From Styela clava (taxonomy: Eukaryota; Chordata; Ascidiacea; Stolidobranchia; Styelidae): a stretch of 64,000 bases of DNA. The stretch spans positions 3,968,001-4,032,000 of the forward strand of contig NC_135255.1 in the NCBI RefSeq assembly GCF_964204865.1. Direction: 5' to 3'. The stretch's first letter is position 1, and every line of letters starts with the position of its first letter. A program made the position numbers and the translations under genes. The notes under the pieces are model-generated. The model had not been told where the DNA came from. It made no database searches and saw nothing but the letters and a program-made list of their open reading frames with translations. Below, in pieces: positions 49,940 through 61,723 of the stretch.

Positions 49940-51427
49940 ATCTTGATGCCGCAACTGTTTCGAAAGGGACATCTAAGGATATCCAAAATGATTTGCTCGA
50001 CTCAATGTATAAAATTTATTTACAACATTTGGCTCTGGAAATTGAGAATTGCCAGTTCCTTTCGATTCAGTCTGACGAGACAACTGACATCATGTGCGTT
50101 TCCCAACTGGCTGTGATTTTTCGGTTTGTGAAAGATGGTAAACCTACCGAGAGATTTCACAGCTTTGTACCAATCGTTGATCGCACGGCTTGCGGGATAT
50201 CGGCTGTACTGAAAGAAGTGTTACAGCCTTACAACGCGAAGTCAAAATTGATAGCTAAAACTTATGACGGCGCGGCAGTCATGAGTAGGTCGAAACATGG
50301 TGTTCAAGTTTATATAAAAGAAGATTTTCCTCATGCGCATTTTTTACATTGTTATGCACATCAATTTAACCTCGTTATTACGAATATGTGTCTTGATACC
50401 CCTCTCGTCCGTATATTTTTTGCAAATGTTTCGGGGTTTTCTTCATTTTTTCCGTTTCGCCGAAGCGCTCTGACCTCCTTCGCCAGATATGTAGCCGCCG
50501 TCTCCCTGCTTGTGCACTAACATGTTGGAACTTCCAATCACGCGTGGTTCAGGGCGTGTCCGAAATTAGGTCTGAGCTCATTGAGTGTTTCAATGGCATT
50601 CAGAGCTCTCCGGTTTGGGACGAACGCTATGTGAGGGAGGCGACAGGTCTAAGCGTCTGCTAGAAGATGGTGAGTTTTCATTTTTTCTCGCTTTTTTCTC
50701 CACAATATTCTATCACGTGGATGTATTATACGGCGCATTGTAGTCAAGGCTAATGGATGGAGCGTCTGTGCAGTCGTGTATTTCAGACTTCTGCGATGCT
50801 GTATCTCGTATCCGGGAAACAATAAAATACGACGACACATGGAGTGCTTCTTTACGCCGCGGGCAAACAACGCAGCGTTTGATTTTGTCTGCAAAGGAAT
50901 GCTGTGACATTCTGGTGAATCAAATAGGCGATCGTCTGCGCACTGAACACCTTGCCGCGTTCTCTTTGATGAACCCCAAAAATTTTTCAAAATTTGCACG
51001 TCAATTTCCCATCCATTTGTTGGCTACTGTCTCCAAATTTTACCCCATGATAAACGTGGGTAAATTGGAAAATGAATTGCGATGTATATACACCAATCAA
51101 ACTTTTTTGAACATCACATCAACTTGCGCGCTCTATGGGTTCCTCATAGATAACACTCTAGTAACTAACTACCTTTGCGGCGTCTGATTTCTGGACATCA
51201 TTTTGACGACGCCTGTTTCTTCCGCCGACGCAGAGCGAACATTCAGCACGCTGAAGCGTATTAAAACGTATCTCAGAAACACAATGAAGCAAGATAGATT
51301 AAATTCCTTGGCTGTTTTATCCATTCACAGAGATGTTATTTCTGGGATGCATGACTTTAATCAGCGCGTTATTGAGCATTTTGCTTCCAAGAAACCGCGG
51401 CGTGTTACATATATGTTCAAGCAGTAG
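49940..51427 (+). pseudogene. 3' part of the decayed hAT-A transposase
   Basis: Resumes in the frame that was left at 41927. A DUF4371-like catalytic region (SKGTSKDIQND, QSDETTD, AKTYDGAAVMS, HCYAHQFNLV) runs to about 50450. After a frameshift near 50455 come WNFQSRVVQG and a region broken by stops at about 50663 and 50740. KYDDTWSASLRRGQTTQR and a C-terminal hAT dimerisation domain (SSADAERTFSTLKRIKTYLR, then DRLNSLAVLSIHRD) follow. The dimerisation part ends at 51427. Several frameshifts and stops make it non-functional independently of the BEL/Pao insertion. The 3' terminus is not identified. Confidence 0.8.
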
Positions 51428-51504
51428 AAGTCTAGCAGCATATATATCTATGAGTGAGCGACGCATGTCCCTATCTTTGCATAACTTTCCTTTCTCTTCA
51501 TAGT

Positions 51505-53337
51505 TAGGCTTACCATACGCCCCGGTTTAGCCGGGACAGTCCCGGATTTGACAAGCTGTCCCGGCGTCCCGGCCGGTTGACTCAAATGTCCCGGTTTGTC
51601 AGCACGGTTTTCATGGGTAAAAAATTCAAATTCAATATTATTACAAATTTTTTTTTAACGGTGACAGCCCATTTACCACTGTTTTGCGACACACTTTGCT
51701 AGTTCAGAGAGAGAGAAATCGCTCTATTGTTATGTCACAATTGGTATATGTTTTAATGTGTTTTCTGGCGTTAACTGCAATGTCGTTAAGTTGTCGAAAT
51801 GCCAAAAAGAAAGTACAAGTTTTCTGATGAGTTGAAGAAAGATTTTCCTTATTTGAAGCAAACTGAAGGAGGAAAGGTACACTGTACGCATTGCAGATCT
51901 GTTTTTCTATTAGTCAGGGCGGACGTTCAGATGTCAACGATCATATCCAAAGCAGGAAGCACAAAACATTGAGGCATCGACTCGACTGACCAATTTTGCC
52001 ATAACAAATTCGGATGATTCTTTGTCGTTGGCAGCCAACATTTACCTATCACACTGCTATTCATGACCAAAGTTTTGACTGCACCTCTAAATTAATTTCA
52101 AATTTTTTTGAGGCTAAATTTGCATTAACTTGTAAATATACACAGTTAGAATTTCTGATGTCCGCTGTCTGATAAGCGGATTCGCTGATTTTGCACGTTT
52201 AGCCAGAAATAAATGAGAGTTGGTGCATTGCTCCGCTGTTCTCCTCTGAATTTAATGATAATTTACTTCAAGCTCGAATGGCAACAAAACGCAGAAAAGT
52301 TGATGCTAAGTGCAAAGGGTTCAATGGCGCTGAAAATATTCAAATGGAATTTTTTGAGATGCAATGAGGAAATAAATCTATATTCTATTCGAGAGATGTA
52401 TCACTGCTTGATTTTTAATATAAAAAGTATCATCCGTTCAGTTTCAACTTTCTAAAAATATGTGCGGCCCGCCAATGACTCGCAACCCTTAATTTTGGCC
52501 CGCGGGCGACAAAAGGTTGCCGATCCCTGCCGTAGATGTTGCAAATATTCTGTCAGAGGTGAAGCTAAATTTGCAGGGAAAAAAATTGTATTTAAAATAA
52601 AAGGTTTGCGATTTTTACGAGAAATGTCTATCGTATATAGAGCTGCACGATGAAGCCTACAATGGTGCCAGACCACACATATGGACAAATTTGAAGAGTG
52701 AAATAAACTGGATTGAAGTGTTTGGTCTGCAAAATTGATAAATGATATGTTTGGTTAGCTGATCAGGTTTTGAATAGCGATGCACTTTTCGACGAATACT
52801 GATAAAGAGATATTTATCTGAGCATGGTTCAAATGCAATTTGACTTACTTTGCCGGTTGAAATTAAGTGGACAGAGATGTTTAACGTTTTTTCTAACAGA
52901 AATATTAGCATTTCGAATTTGCAGCAAATTGGTTGATTTTGTTTTTCGGAACATCGGCATCTGTTGAAAGGATTTTTTCCATTGTTGAAAAATTTTGGTC
53001 CGAAAGCAGGTGCAGAATGCCAGAAGAAAATATAAAACCACTCCGTAACCTGCAAATTTAATGGTGATGTCTCTTGTTGATGTCATCAGTTTTATGACAA
53101 AATCAAAACAAGAATTTTTGAGAAAGGTTCCATCTGCGGACAAATACTTTTGGTCTAAATGAATAATACAAACTAATTTTTTGTGTTTTTTCTAATTCAA
53201 TGATCAGTAGAGATTTACAGCCGTATATACCCGCAATAGCATGGTAGACGTTCCAATATTATCAAGACTGGCAATCGACCGAATGTTTGCCAAATCGCTC
53301 CGTCCCGGTTTTTTGTTTCAGATTTATGGTAAGCCTA
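51505..53337 (+). mobile_element. Second decayed hAT element (hAT-B)
   Basis: Bounded by TAGGCTTACCATA at 51505 and its reverse complement TATGGTAAGCCTA ending at 53337; a CCGGGAC block follows the terminus at both ends. Internal remnants: a BED-type zinc finger starting near 51799 (MPKRKYKFSDELKKDFPYLK, then HCTHC; a frameshift near 51912; then GGRSDVNDHIQSRKH) and a C-terminal dimerisation motif near 52955 (SASVERIFSIV). The 8-mer TTCATAGT flanks the left end (51497-51504) and reappears at 53345-53352, seven bases outside the right terminus. No intact transposase. Confidence 0.7.
52270..52529 (+). mobile_element. Charlie-type hAT 3' fragment inside hAT-B
   Basis: Near 52278 a short frame reads MATKRRKVDAKCKGFN, like the N terminus of Charlie-type hAT proteins. 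From about 52463 the sequence TGCGGCCCGCCAATG, then TTTTGGCCCGCGGGCGACAA and AAGGTTGCCGATCCCTG, is typical of a Charlie/hAT 3' terminus. The matching 5' terminus was not found, so this is a deletion derivative or a truncated copy. Confidence 0.5.
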
Positions 53338-53914
53338 TTCATCTTTCATAGTAACGTTTTAAACCTTATTTTAGGTTTTGTCTGCATTCCCGAAGTTTCT
53401 GTTAAATAAATTCTGGGTAAATATTGCCTTTCCTTTTGAAAGAGGTTTCAAAATAAACTATGTCTATATTCATCAATCCATTGACTTGGACCGGTTTTAA
53501 AGACACTTTCTTATCGTTAAAAATTGTCGCTTTTGCCGATTGGTTGTTACCGATGGAATGGTTTTGATAATTTGATAGCGATCATTTGCAAGTGTATATG
53601 GATTCAGGTGAAATTTTGCTGCGGTAACCACGGCAGGTGGGCCGTAAAGACAGGGTTGTCAAATATTGGGTGAGTTGGGATGTTTTACTTAGGGATACAG
53701 TTTTGATGAATTTGGGGTTAGGGTTACGGTTTGGTATATATAATTCCGCTTGATCAATTGAAATCTGGTACATTAATTTGTGAATATACCGTTAATACTG
53801 ATTACTAAATACTGAATAGCGCTATAAAACCATGGCAAGAGCAGCCGCGGTTCGTTCGTCATTGGTGGCAGGAGCTGCCATGAAGTGGTACGAACTGCGC
53901 TTCTGATCGTCGCT
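53338..53914. other. Non-coding interval between hAT-B and the right inverted repeat
   Basis: May include residual hAT-A 3' sequence, but no terminus was recognised. GGGGTTAGGGTTACGG near 53714 is a short telomere-like string, too short to mean much. No conserved frame. Confidence 0.35.
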
Positions 53915-54075
53915 CTACTTTGGCAAACTCTATTTCGTGATTGTGACGCAATTTTTAGACGTCGTAGTCAGATTGGGGCCGGGAATGATATATGCAAAAT
54001 TGTTACGTCACGCCCGTTATGAAGAGATATTGTAGGTCCTACAATGTAGGACGACACGAGAGACGAGACCCCTTG
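53915..54075. repeat. Right member of the inverted repeat pair
   Basis: Reverse-complement relative of 40655-40818; key blocks are CTTTGGCAAACTCTATTTCG, GATTGTGACG, CGGGAATGATATATGCAAAA and TTGTTACGTCACGCCCG. Just beyond it (54115-54142) is a short ACCGGTACGTTACCGGTACCGG palindromic cluster. Confidence 0.6.
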
Positions 54076-55676
54076 CGTTCTATGTCACAAGGTGCGATTG
54101 CTTATGACAGTACAGTACCGGTACGTTACCGGTACCGGTATATGCCTTTGTTGCACCAGCCGATATTCCTTAATGGCGCTTGTTTATCAAGATCTATCAA
54201 AGAATTTCTGAAGAGCAAAAAGTAACTATCAACCGCTATTATTGGGCCCAACTTCCAATGCGACATCATAGTTTGTGGGGCAAATAGGTACTGGTATTGA
54301 AATATATCAGATAATTTAGGGTCTCCCTAAAACCAGGCACTTGCGAATTCAGGCACCATTTCAGGCACTTTGATATTTTTTATTTTTACCTTACGTCATT
54401 GGGGTTTCCAATTTACCTGACAAGATGATTAGACTTTAAATAATTTTTTGCATTCCTATATTGCAATAAAACAATATTATTTCCAATTTATTAGGGTATA
54501 AATAATTTTTCAATAGTAAAATGTGGCAACGTTGATTACAAAATATAGAAATCAGGCACTTGTGAAATTTCAGGCACTTGGTCAAAACCTATTTTACAAT
54601 GTATCTGATTACTCTAAAGCAGAAAATTAAATATATACACTTTGTATGGTTGAATTTACAATATTTTGGTAAAATACAATACCTTTTGTGACTGATGGAG
54701 ACGTGTCATATTTTGCAAGTGCCTGATTTTTCATTTTTCTTGGTGACAGTTGCCATATTTTTTCACAATTATTTTCTTAATTTATTTGCGTCAGCACTTA
54801 CTATTTTTTGCTTTTTAACGCAAATTCATTGTTCCACAACAATTTGAGCGTTTTTAATAATGTAATGAGCAATACCATTTGACAATATATGGTCAACCAT
54901 CGTACTTTCTGGATTTATTTGAAATTGACTATGAATGATAAAATCTGGCAACCACAAGCACAAAATACTAAAACCAGGCACTTGTGAAATTTCAGGCACT
55001 TCGTAAAAACCTATTTTTCGATGTTTTTACTTACTTTGAAGCAGAAAACTAAAATATACACTCTTTTGTATGATTGACATGACGTCTTTTTGGTAAAAAA
55101 CAAGAACGATTGGGACTGGTGATGAGGGGTCAAACTTCGCAAGTGCCTGATTTTTCATTTTTTTCGATTACAGTTACCATATATTTTTGCAATACTTTTC
55201 ATAAAATCATTTTCGTCAGAACTTAGTACTTACTATACTTTTCTTTCTCGGTAAAATGTTTTTTAAGACAATCCGATGTATATTGAGTGCTATTCTTATC
55301 GCTAATTTCAATTCGACGTCTGCCCGAAGGTGGTGCAAGTATTTATATTTGAAGTGAGTACATACCTCTTCAAAACGCCCAGATGAAAGATTGAACAAGG
55401 CGGAGACAAAAAAATTCAATCACATTTGGGACGTTGTCGCACTGCATCGTCGCCACTCATATACTCTGACATTCCGATGCATGAATTTTGCTTTCTGGAA
55501 AATAATAATTGGAGTGTCTGTTAAATTGCGTAATGTATACGGGAGCACGTACAATACTAATGCTGCGTTTGCTAGCGTTGGTATCATGATACATGTGAAA
55601 AAGTATCGAAAGCGAAATTGTGGAAGTGTAAAATTTGTATTTGGTAAGTCGGTGTTGCAAATGTGGGTATTTTCAG

Positions 55677-55793
55677 GGCGCTCCCGTAGTAGCCTATGTG
55701 CTCCAGGATGGCGCACAACCTAATACCTCTATCTTTGTACATATACTATGTTCGGGTTGTGTGCCAACTTTGTGCACATACTACGGGAGCACC
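55677..55793. repeat. Small hairpin element in the foldback element centre
   Basis: About 47-base imperfect inverted arms: GCGCTCCCGTAGTAGCCTAT ... GCGCACAACC on the left and GGTTGTGTGCC ... CATACTACGGGAGCACC on the right. Could be a tiny MITE or a structured segment of the host element. Confidence 0.5.
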
Positions 55794-57468
55794 ATTTTCT
55801 GCACAACCTATTCTGATGCTCATTCGCGACATGAAGAAACTATACGCCCGACATATAAAAGTAGCAAAATATACACAAAACCTTTTCATGTTTAATTTCA
55901 GAACTGACATTTAAAATTTTCAATTCTTAGATCTGTGGTTTTACCTAATTGCAAGATACGTAAATCATATCATGTCAAAATAGAACAAATAGTAAGGATT
56001 TTTATTGAATACTCAATATTTCTATAATAATTTTCAAACTGAAAGCTTCAATTAGTGTTCACTCATACACTTCCTTTGTGAAGTTGTGTTTTTAATGTTT
56101 TATCTCCCTAATAAATTTAAATTCAAATTTAATTCTCCAATTACTGATGGAGAAAGATCTATAATCGAGAGTTTAATACGGCTTCTGTGACATTAAAAAC
56201 AATTACTGTTTTACGTTTTTATATATTTGCAACTTTTTGAATAACGCAAAAAAATTCGTTGGCTGACTACCGGCGTGTTGAATATTGAAGGATTTTTATT
56301 GTAACATTCGTTTAACGATGCTTTTAAGCCTAACTTTGGGCATATCAGCTACCTGATGTCATTCGCCGAGCGAATTTTGTTTAGGTGACATTGCCATCTC
56401 GTATTTACCATCCTGTAGCCATTCTTCTTATTTAGGAACTACGTGTTTTACAGTTAGCTGTTACAGCATGAAATAATGTACACATAATTCTACGTAAACT
56501 ATCCATGAAATCCATTCCATAAACTATCCATGAAAAGATATTACAGTCAGATCTTCAGGTTGTAAAAAATATTATACAACAGCAACAGCAAGTGATCGAA
56601 TATCTTTATTATAGCCGTGGTTGAACACCGCTGGTTGTCAATATAGATTTTGCACAGGCTTTTATACATTTTGTGAACGGTAAATTATGTTCTATTAGGG
56701 GATAATGTGACTTGGATACGTATTATAAAAGATTCTCTGCGACATAAGTCAATTGTTTCTGTTATGTAGTTTATATGAAGTCGTAGGCCAAATTACATTA
56801 TTAAAATCGTCGTCCGATAACAATTAAAACTGGAATTTTGAACTAATATTGCCAGAAGACAAATTAGGTTGTTTATAACGATGCGATTGTTACTACCTGG
56901 GTAATATATTACGTCGAAATGTTTATAACAAATTAGAAGAAGTTTTGAATCAATTTCAAGGGTTCCGAACATTACTATAAAGATGTCGTCTGAATAACTA
57001 ATATTCCCTACAGATCTGTCAAATTTCAACCCGTATTTAAATAATACATATGTCATACTTTTGAATTAATAAAAATAAACAACACAATGTCATTCAAACT
57101 TTACAATATTCAAATAGTTTTGCAAAAGCGTGATTGGTTTAATTAAATACCGATTTCCGGATGTAAATACTGATGATAAAAGTTTAATTCCATTTATGCT
57201 AAGGGGAGCTCTCATACAAACATTGACTTTTCCAAAATAATGCAATAGGGAAACAACATATGAAAAAAAAATAAAAATTATAGAGATATGGCAACTACCA
57301 TTGACAAAACCAAAAAATCAGGCACTTTTTAAACTTGCCACATTCCTACCAGTGATAGATCTTCTAGTTTTGGACAATAAAAATACCAAATTCAGTCATA
57401 CAAAATATGTATATTTGGATTTTCGGATTTAAAGTAATCAAAAACATCGGGAAATAGTTTTTTACAAA

Positions 57469-58870
57469 GTGCCTGAAATTTCACAAGTGCCTGATTTTAG
57501 TATTTTGTGCTTGCGGTTGTCAGATTTTATCATTCCTATTAAATTTCAAATAAATCCAAAAAGTACGATGGTTATCTATATGTTGTCAAATGATATTGCT
57601 CATTGCATTATTAAAAACGCTGAAATTGTTGTAGAACTAGGAATTTCCTTTAAAAAGCAATGATTAGTAAGTTCTGACTCAAATAATTTAGAAAAATTGT
57701 TGCGAAAATATATGGCAACTGTTATCGAAAAAAATAAAAAATCAGGCACTTGCGAAATTTGACCCCTCATCACCAGTCCCAATCGTTTTTGATTTTTACC
57801 AAAAAGACGTCATTTCAATCATACAAAAGAGTGTGTATTTTAGTTTTCTGCTTCAAAGTAAGTAAAAACATTGAGAAATAGATTTTTACAAAGTGCCTGA
57901 AATTTCACAAGTGCCTGGTTTTAGTATTTTGTGCTTGAGGTTGCCAAATTTTATCATTCATATTCAATTTCAAATAAATCCAGAAAGTACGATGGTTGAC
58001 CATATGTTGTCAAATGGTATTGCTCATTGCAATATTAAAAACGCTCAAAATGTTGTGAAACAATGAATTTGCGTTAGAAAGCAAAGTATAGTAAGTGCTG
58101 ATGCAAAGTATTTAGAAAAATTGTTGCGAAAATATATGGCAACTGTTATCGAAAACAATGAAAAATCAGGCACTTGCGAAATTTGACCCCTCATCACCAG
58201 TCCCAATCGTTTTTGTTTTTTACCAAAAAGACGTCATTTCAATCATACAAAAGAGTGTATATTTTAGTTTTCTGCTTCAAAGTAAGTAAAAACACCGAGA
58301 AATTGGTTTTTATCAAGTGCCTGAAATTTCACTAGTGCCTGGTTTTAGTATTTGTGCTTGTGGTTGCCAGATTTTATCATTCATAATCAATTTTAAATAA
58401 ATCCAGAAAGTACGATGGTTGACCATATATTGTCAAATGGTATTGCTCATTGCATTATTAAAAACGCTCAAATTGTTGTGGAACAATGAATTTGCGTTAG
58501 AAAGCAAAGAATAGTAAGTGCTGACGCAAATAATTGCTAAAAACAATGGCAACTGTCACCAAGAAAAATGAAAAATCAGGCACTTGCGAAATATGACACG
58601 TCTCCATCAGTCACAAACGGTATTGTATTTTACCAAAATATTGTAAATTCAACCATACAAAGTGTATATATTTAATTTTCTGCTTTAGAGTAATCAGATA
58701 CATTGTAAACTAGGTTTTGACCAAGTGCCTGAAATTTCACAAGTGCCTGATTTCTATATTTTGTAATCAATGTTGCCACATTTTACTATTGAAGAATTAT
58801 TTATACCCTAATAAATTGGAAATAATATTGTTTTATTGCAATATAGGGATGCAAAAAATTATTTAAAGTC
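57469..58870. repeat. Tandem ~424-bp subunits in the right arm
   Basis: The marker GTGCCTGAAATTTCAC recurs at 57469, 57893, 58317 and 58725 (spacing 424, 424, 408), each followed by AGTGCCTG. A second marker, CAGGCACTTGCGAAAT, recurs near 57745, 58168 and 58577. The two central copies look the most alike. The left arm carries the inverted marker at 54553 and 54975 (spacing 422). Confidence 0.8.
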
Positions 58871-58987
58871 TAATTATCTTGTCAGGTAAATTGGAAACCC
58901 CAATGACGTACGGTAAAAATAAAAAATATCAAAGTGCCTGAAATGGTGCCTGAAAAAGTGCCTGAATTCGCAAGTGCCTGGTTTTAG

Positions 58988-59383
58988 CTACAGGAGTGGT
59001 GACTCCTCTACGGCCCATGGGCCGGGGCCACGGCCCATCTAATTGGGCCACATGGGCCGTGGCCCATCAAGCTATGGGCCGCGGCCCCATCAGGAAAATT
59101 TCAATTATCTTACCAAAATTTTCAATTTTTACAAAACTGTCAATATTCGAACAAAAAAATATACTCCTGTAGTATGTGTACCAGGTTAGGGTTAGGACAA
59201 AAAAAAATTCAGATTTTTTACATTATAGTTCTATTATGAGTTCGGGGACTGTCTGTGTTAGCCAAGTGAATAGTCCCTTTACACAACTTGATGGGCCGCG
59301 GCCCATAGCCTGATGGGCCGAGGCCCAATTCGATGGGCCGTGGCCCCGGCCCATGGGCCGCAGAGGAGTCACCACTTCCACTC
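58988..59383. mobile_element. GC-rich hAT-type MITE nested in the right TIR
   Basis: 396 bases bounded by GTGGTGACTCCTCT...CGGCCCATGGGCC inverted repeats of roughly 85 bases and flanked by the 8-bp duplication GGTTTTAG (58980-58987 and 59384-59391), typical of hAT insertions. The arms are packed with GGGCCGNGGCCCAT palindromes, far above local GC content. The centre shares sequence with the repeat in the Dispatched intron (28853-28980). Removing it restores the host TIR, which shows it inserted later. Confidence 0.8.
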
Positions 59384-59408
59384 GGTTTTAGGGAGACCCG
59401 ATAATTTA

Positions 59409-60652
59409 TAAACGTTTAAAAATTGTCAGGAGGTGAAAACACAAGGCGAATTTCCATCAGCTCTGTTAAGCCCAGTAAAGTTTAACATTTAGCCTACTTT
59501 GGTTAACCAAATAAACTACATCTGAAGGCGGCATAAATAACATGAGATATTATGATTCAAAACTAATGAAAAATTAAATAGAAAACCATCGTAACATTGA
59601 TTATTCCATTGATAAACAAACAAAGATTTTGGGTCTGTAACTTTTCATGCGATTTGAAAACCTTCTAGATATGTCCTACACTTTCTGCAGTTTAATATTT
59701 CAATTAGCCAAGATACAATTTTGCCTTATTTTCAACTAATTTGTGGAATTACTGTACTGTAGTGGTGATACTGATATTCAGATATTGTAGTTATTAGCCC
59801 ATCTGTCAAATAATATTATTATATACATGATTCCGTTGTTAACAAATTTAAAATATTTTTCACCAATGTTTATGCATCTAGAATTCTGAAATGATCACCA
59901 TTCTTAGCACATTTCCATATGCAATTTTGTGTTTTTTAACTGTTGAGCAGTAGGCTATCACTCCCATCTAATATTTTCCAAATTCAAATATAACTTTATT
60001 CTAATTCAAAAACTGTTTTTAATTAGCAGGATTAGCCCCCAGTTATAACCACTACTTTCCCAGGTTTGTAATAAATTTAGTATGTGGAATCGGCGAGATT
60101 CTGGTTCTTTCAAAAGTAGCGTCTTGAGTATCATCTTTGAAGTGGAGTTTTAAAAAAAGTTTTATGTCATTGTATTCTGCATTGGTCCTATTTATGATTT
60201 TTTGTGTTAGGATTCAACTTACCTATGTTGCGAGTATTAAAAAGTATACGCCATAAGTGCTTAAATAACGCCAAACAAAAATGTGATGTGAAAGTACAGA
60301 AGTAAATGATGTAACTGCTAACATAACGCCAAACAAAATTTATTTTCATGAAACAACAGTCAGTCTCGAAGAATTCTATACACTATTTGCTGATTTTGCA
60401 AGGGACATACCTGCTTAGTTTAAGATTGTGTGTGTTTAATTTTAACTAAACACGTCTATGGGCAACTTCATTGCGCACATCACATTTCTGTTTGGGGTTA
60501 TTTAATCAGCTTCACTTTTTTGTTTCGTGTGATTTAAGGAGTTACGGCGTTTACTTCGCTGGACCCTATTTTGCCATGTCATAATGTTTCAATTGCTTAT
60601 GTAATAACAGATAGTTAATTATAATACTATAAATTTTTAAGAATATAGGCCA
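59409..60652. other. Intergenic region upstream of SF3B4
   Basis: About 1.2 kb of AT-rich sequence. A 16-base word ATAACGCCAAACAAAA occurs at 60265-60280 and 60323-60338. TTTTTAAG at 60636-60643 could be a trans-splice or 5' UTR acceptor just before the start codon. No conserved frame. Confidence 0.4.
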
Positions 60653-61723
60653 ATGGCGGCAGGTCCTATTTCTGAACGCAATCAAGATGCGACTGTTTAT
60701 GTCGGCGGACTGGATGATAAAGTAGCAGAGCCTTTGCTGTGGGAATTATTTTTACAAGCAGGTCCTGTCGTCAGCACACATATGCCAAAAGATCGCATTA
60801 CAGGAGCACATCAGGGGTATGGGTTTGTTGAATTTCTTGGTGAAGATGATGCTGATTATTCAATTAAAATTTTGAACATGATAAAACTTTTTGGCAAACC
60901 TATTCGAGTTAACAAAGCTTCTTCTCATCAGAAGAATTTAGATGTTGGTGCAAATCTTTTCATTGGAAATTTAGATCCAGAAATTGATGAAAAATTATTA
61001 TATGATACCTTTAGTGCCTTTGGTGTCATTCTACAGACCCCTAAAATTATGCGTGATCCAGATACAGGAAATTCGAAGGGATTTGCTTTTATTAACTTTG
61101 CCAGCTTTGAAGCATCTGATGCAGCTTTGGAAGCTATGAATGGACAATATTTATGTAATAGGGCTATCACAATTTCGTACGCATTTAAAAAGGATTCTAA
61201 AGGTGAGCGTCATGGCAGTGCAGCTGAAAGATTACTGGCAGTTCAGAATCCTCTTTCTCAGGCAGACAGACCACACACAATGTTTGCAGATGCTCCTGTT
61301 ATCCCACAGCCTGGTAAAGTAAATTCAATTATGGGTAATGCACCAATGCCAATGGGAATGCCACCTCCACCACCAGGTCCACCAAGCATGATGCCTGGTA
61401 TGCCTCCAATGCCACCTATGGGTATGGCTCCTATGCCTCCTCCTCCAATGCCACCAGGTGGCCTTTCGCAACCTATGGATGGTATGAATTCACAAATGAA
61501 TATGCCAATGCCTCCATGGGGACCACCACCCCCTATGGGAATGGGCGGACCGCATGGCATGATGGGCGGCCCACCTCGCGGCCCCCCAATGGGTCCTCCT
61601 GCTCCATGGGGTGCTCAAGGTCATTTTCCTCCCATGCCACCTCCCGGTGGACATCTTCCCGGGCCACCTATGCGTGGCCCACCACCGCCTCCAAACATGG
61701 ATGGAGCAAGATGGAACGAATAA
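60653..61723 (+). CDS. SF3B4: Splicing factor 3B subunit 4 (SF3b49), single exon
   Basis: SF3B4 is an RNA-binding subunit of the SF3b part of U2 snRNP; it contacts pre-mRNA upstream of the branch site in the nucleus. The frame is 356 residues against about 424 in human. RRM1: RNP2 VYVGGL at 15-20 and RNP1 GYGFVEFL at 55-62. RRM2: RNP2 LFIGNL at 102-107 and RNP1 KGFAFINF at 142-149. The link [20 protein letters not shown] and the segment [17 protein letters not shown] are diagnostic for SF3B4. From about residue 218 the tail is Pro/Gly/Met-rich, as in the family. The ATG context is CCAATGGCG and the N terminus [20 protein letters not shown] is the expected start. No introns. Confidence 0.97.
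   Translation: MAAGPISERNQDATVYVGGLDDKVAEPLLWELFLQAGPVVSTHMPKDRITGAHQGYGFVEFLGEDDADYSIKILNMIKLFGKPIRVNKASSHQKNLDVGANLFIGNLDPEIDEKLLYDTFSAFGVILQTPKIMRDPDTGNSKGFAFINFASFEASDAALEAMNGQYLCNRAITISYAFKKDSKGERHGSAAERLLAVQNPLSQADRPHTMFADAPVIPQPGKVNSIMGNAPMPMGMPPPPPGPPSMMPGMPPMPPMGMAPMPPPPMPPGGLSQPMDGMNSQMNMPMPPWGPPPPMGMGGPHGMMGGPPRGPPMGPPAPWGAQGHFPPMPPPGGHLPGPPMRGPPPPPNMDGARWNE

Larger units (their letters stand above)
54319..59399. mobile_element. Mutator-like foldback element with long unequal TIRs
   Basis: Begins GGGTCTCCCTAAAACCAGGC and ends with the reverse complement TTTTAGGGAGACCC. Flanked by the perfect 9-bp duplication GATAATTTA (54310-54318 and 59400-59408), the size typical of Mutator-like elements. 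The left arm (about 54319-55260) and right arm (about 57285-59399) are inverted copies made of units of about 424 bp that repeat CAGGCACTTG motifs. The left arm has about two units and the right about four. The 2-kb centre has no recognisable transposase, so the copy is non-autonomous. The right arm is interrupted by a MITE at 58988-59383. Superfamily assignment rests on TSD length and TIR architecture only. Confidence 0.75.

Noticed and set aside
53705..53735. Telomeric repeat (GGGTTAGGGTTACGG)
   Set aside because: Fewer than three units and imperfect; likely chance.
55391..55723. 110-codon frame in the foldback element as a transposase
   Set aside because: No DDE or zinc-finger motif; overlaps the hairpin at 55677-55793; amino-acid pattern not like a known family.
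57469..58870. Satellite or CRISPR-like array
   Set aside because: The 424-bp units are parts of the inverted arms of a transposable element with a 9-bp target duplication and have inverted counterparts on the other side.
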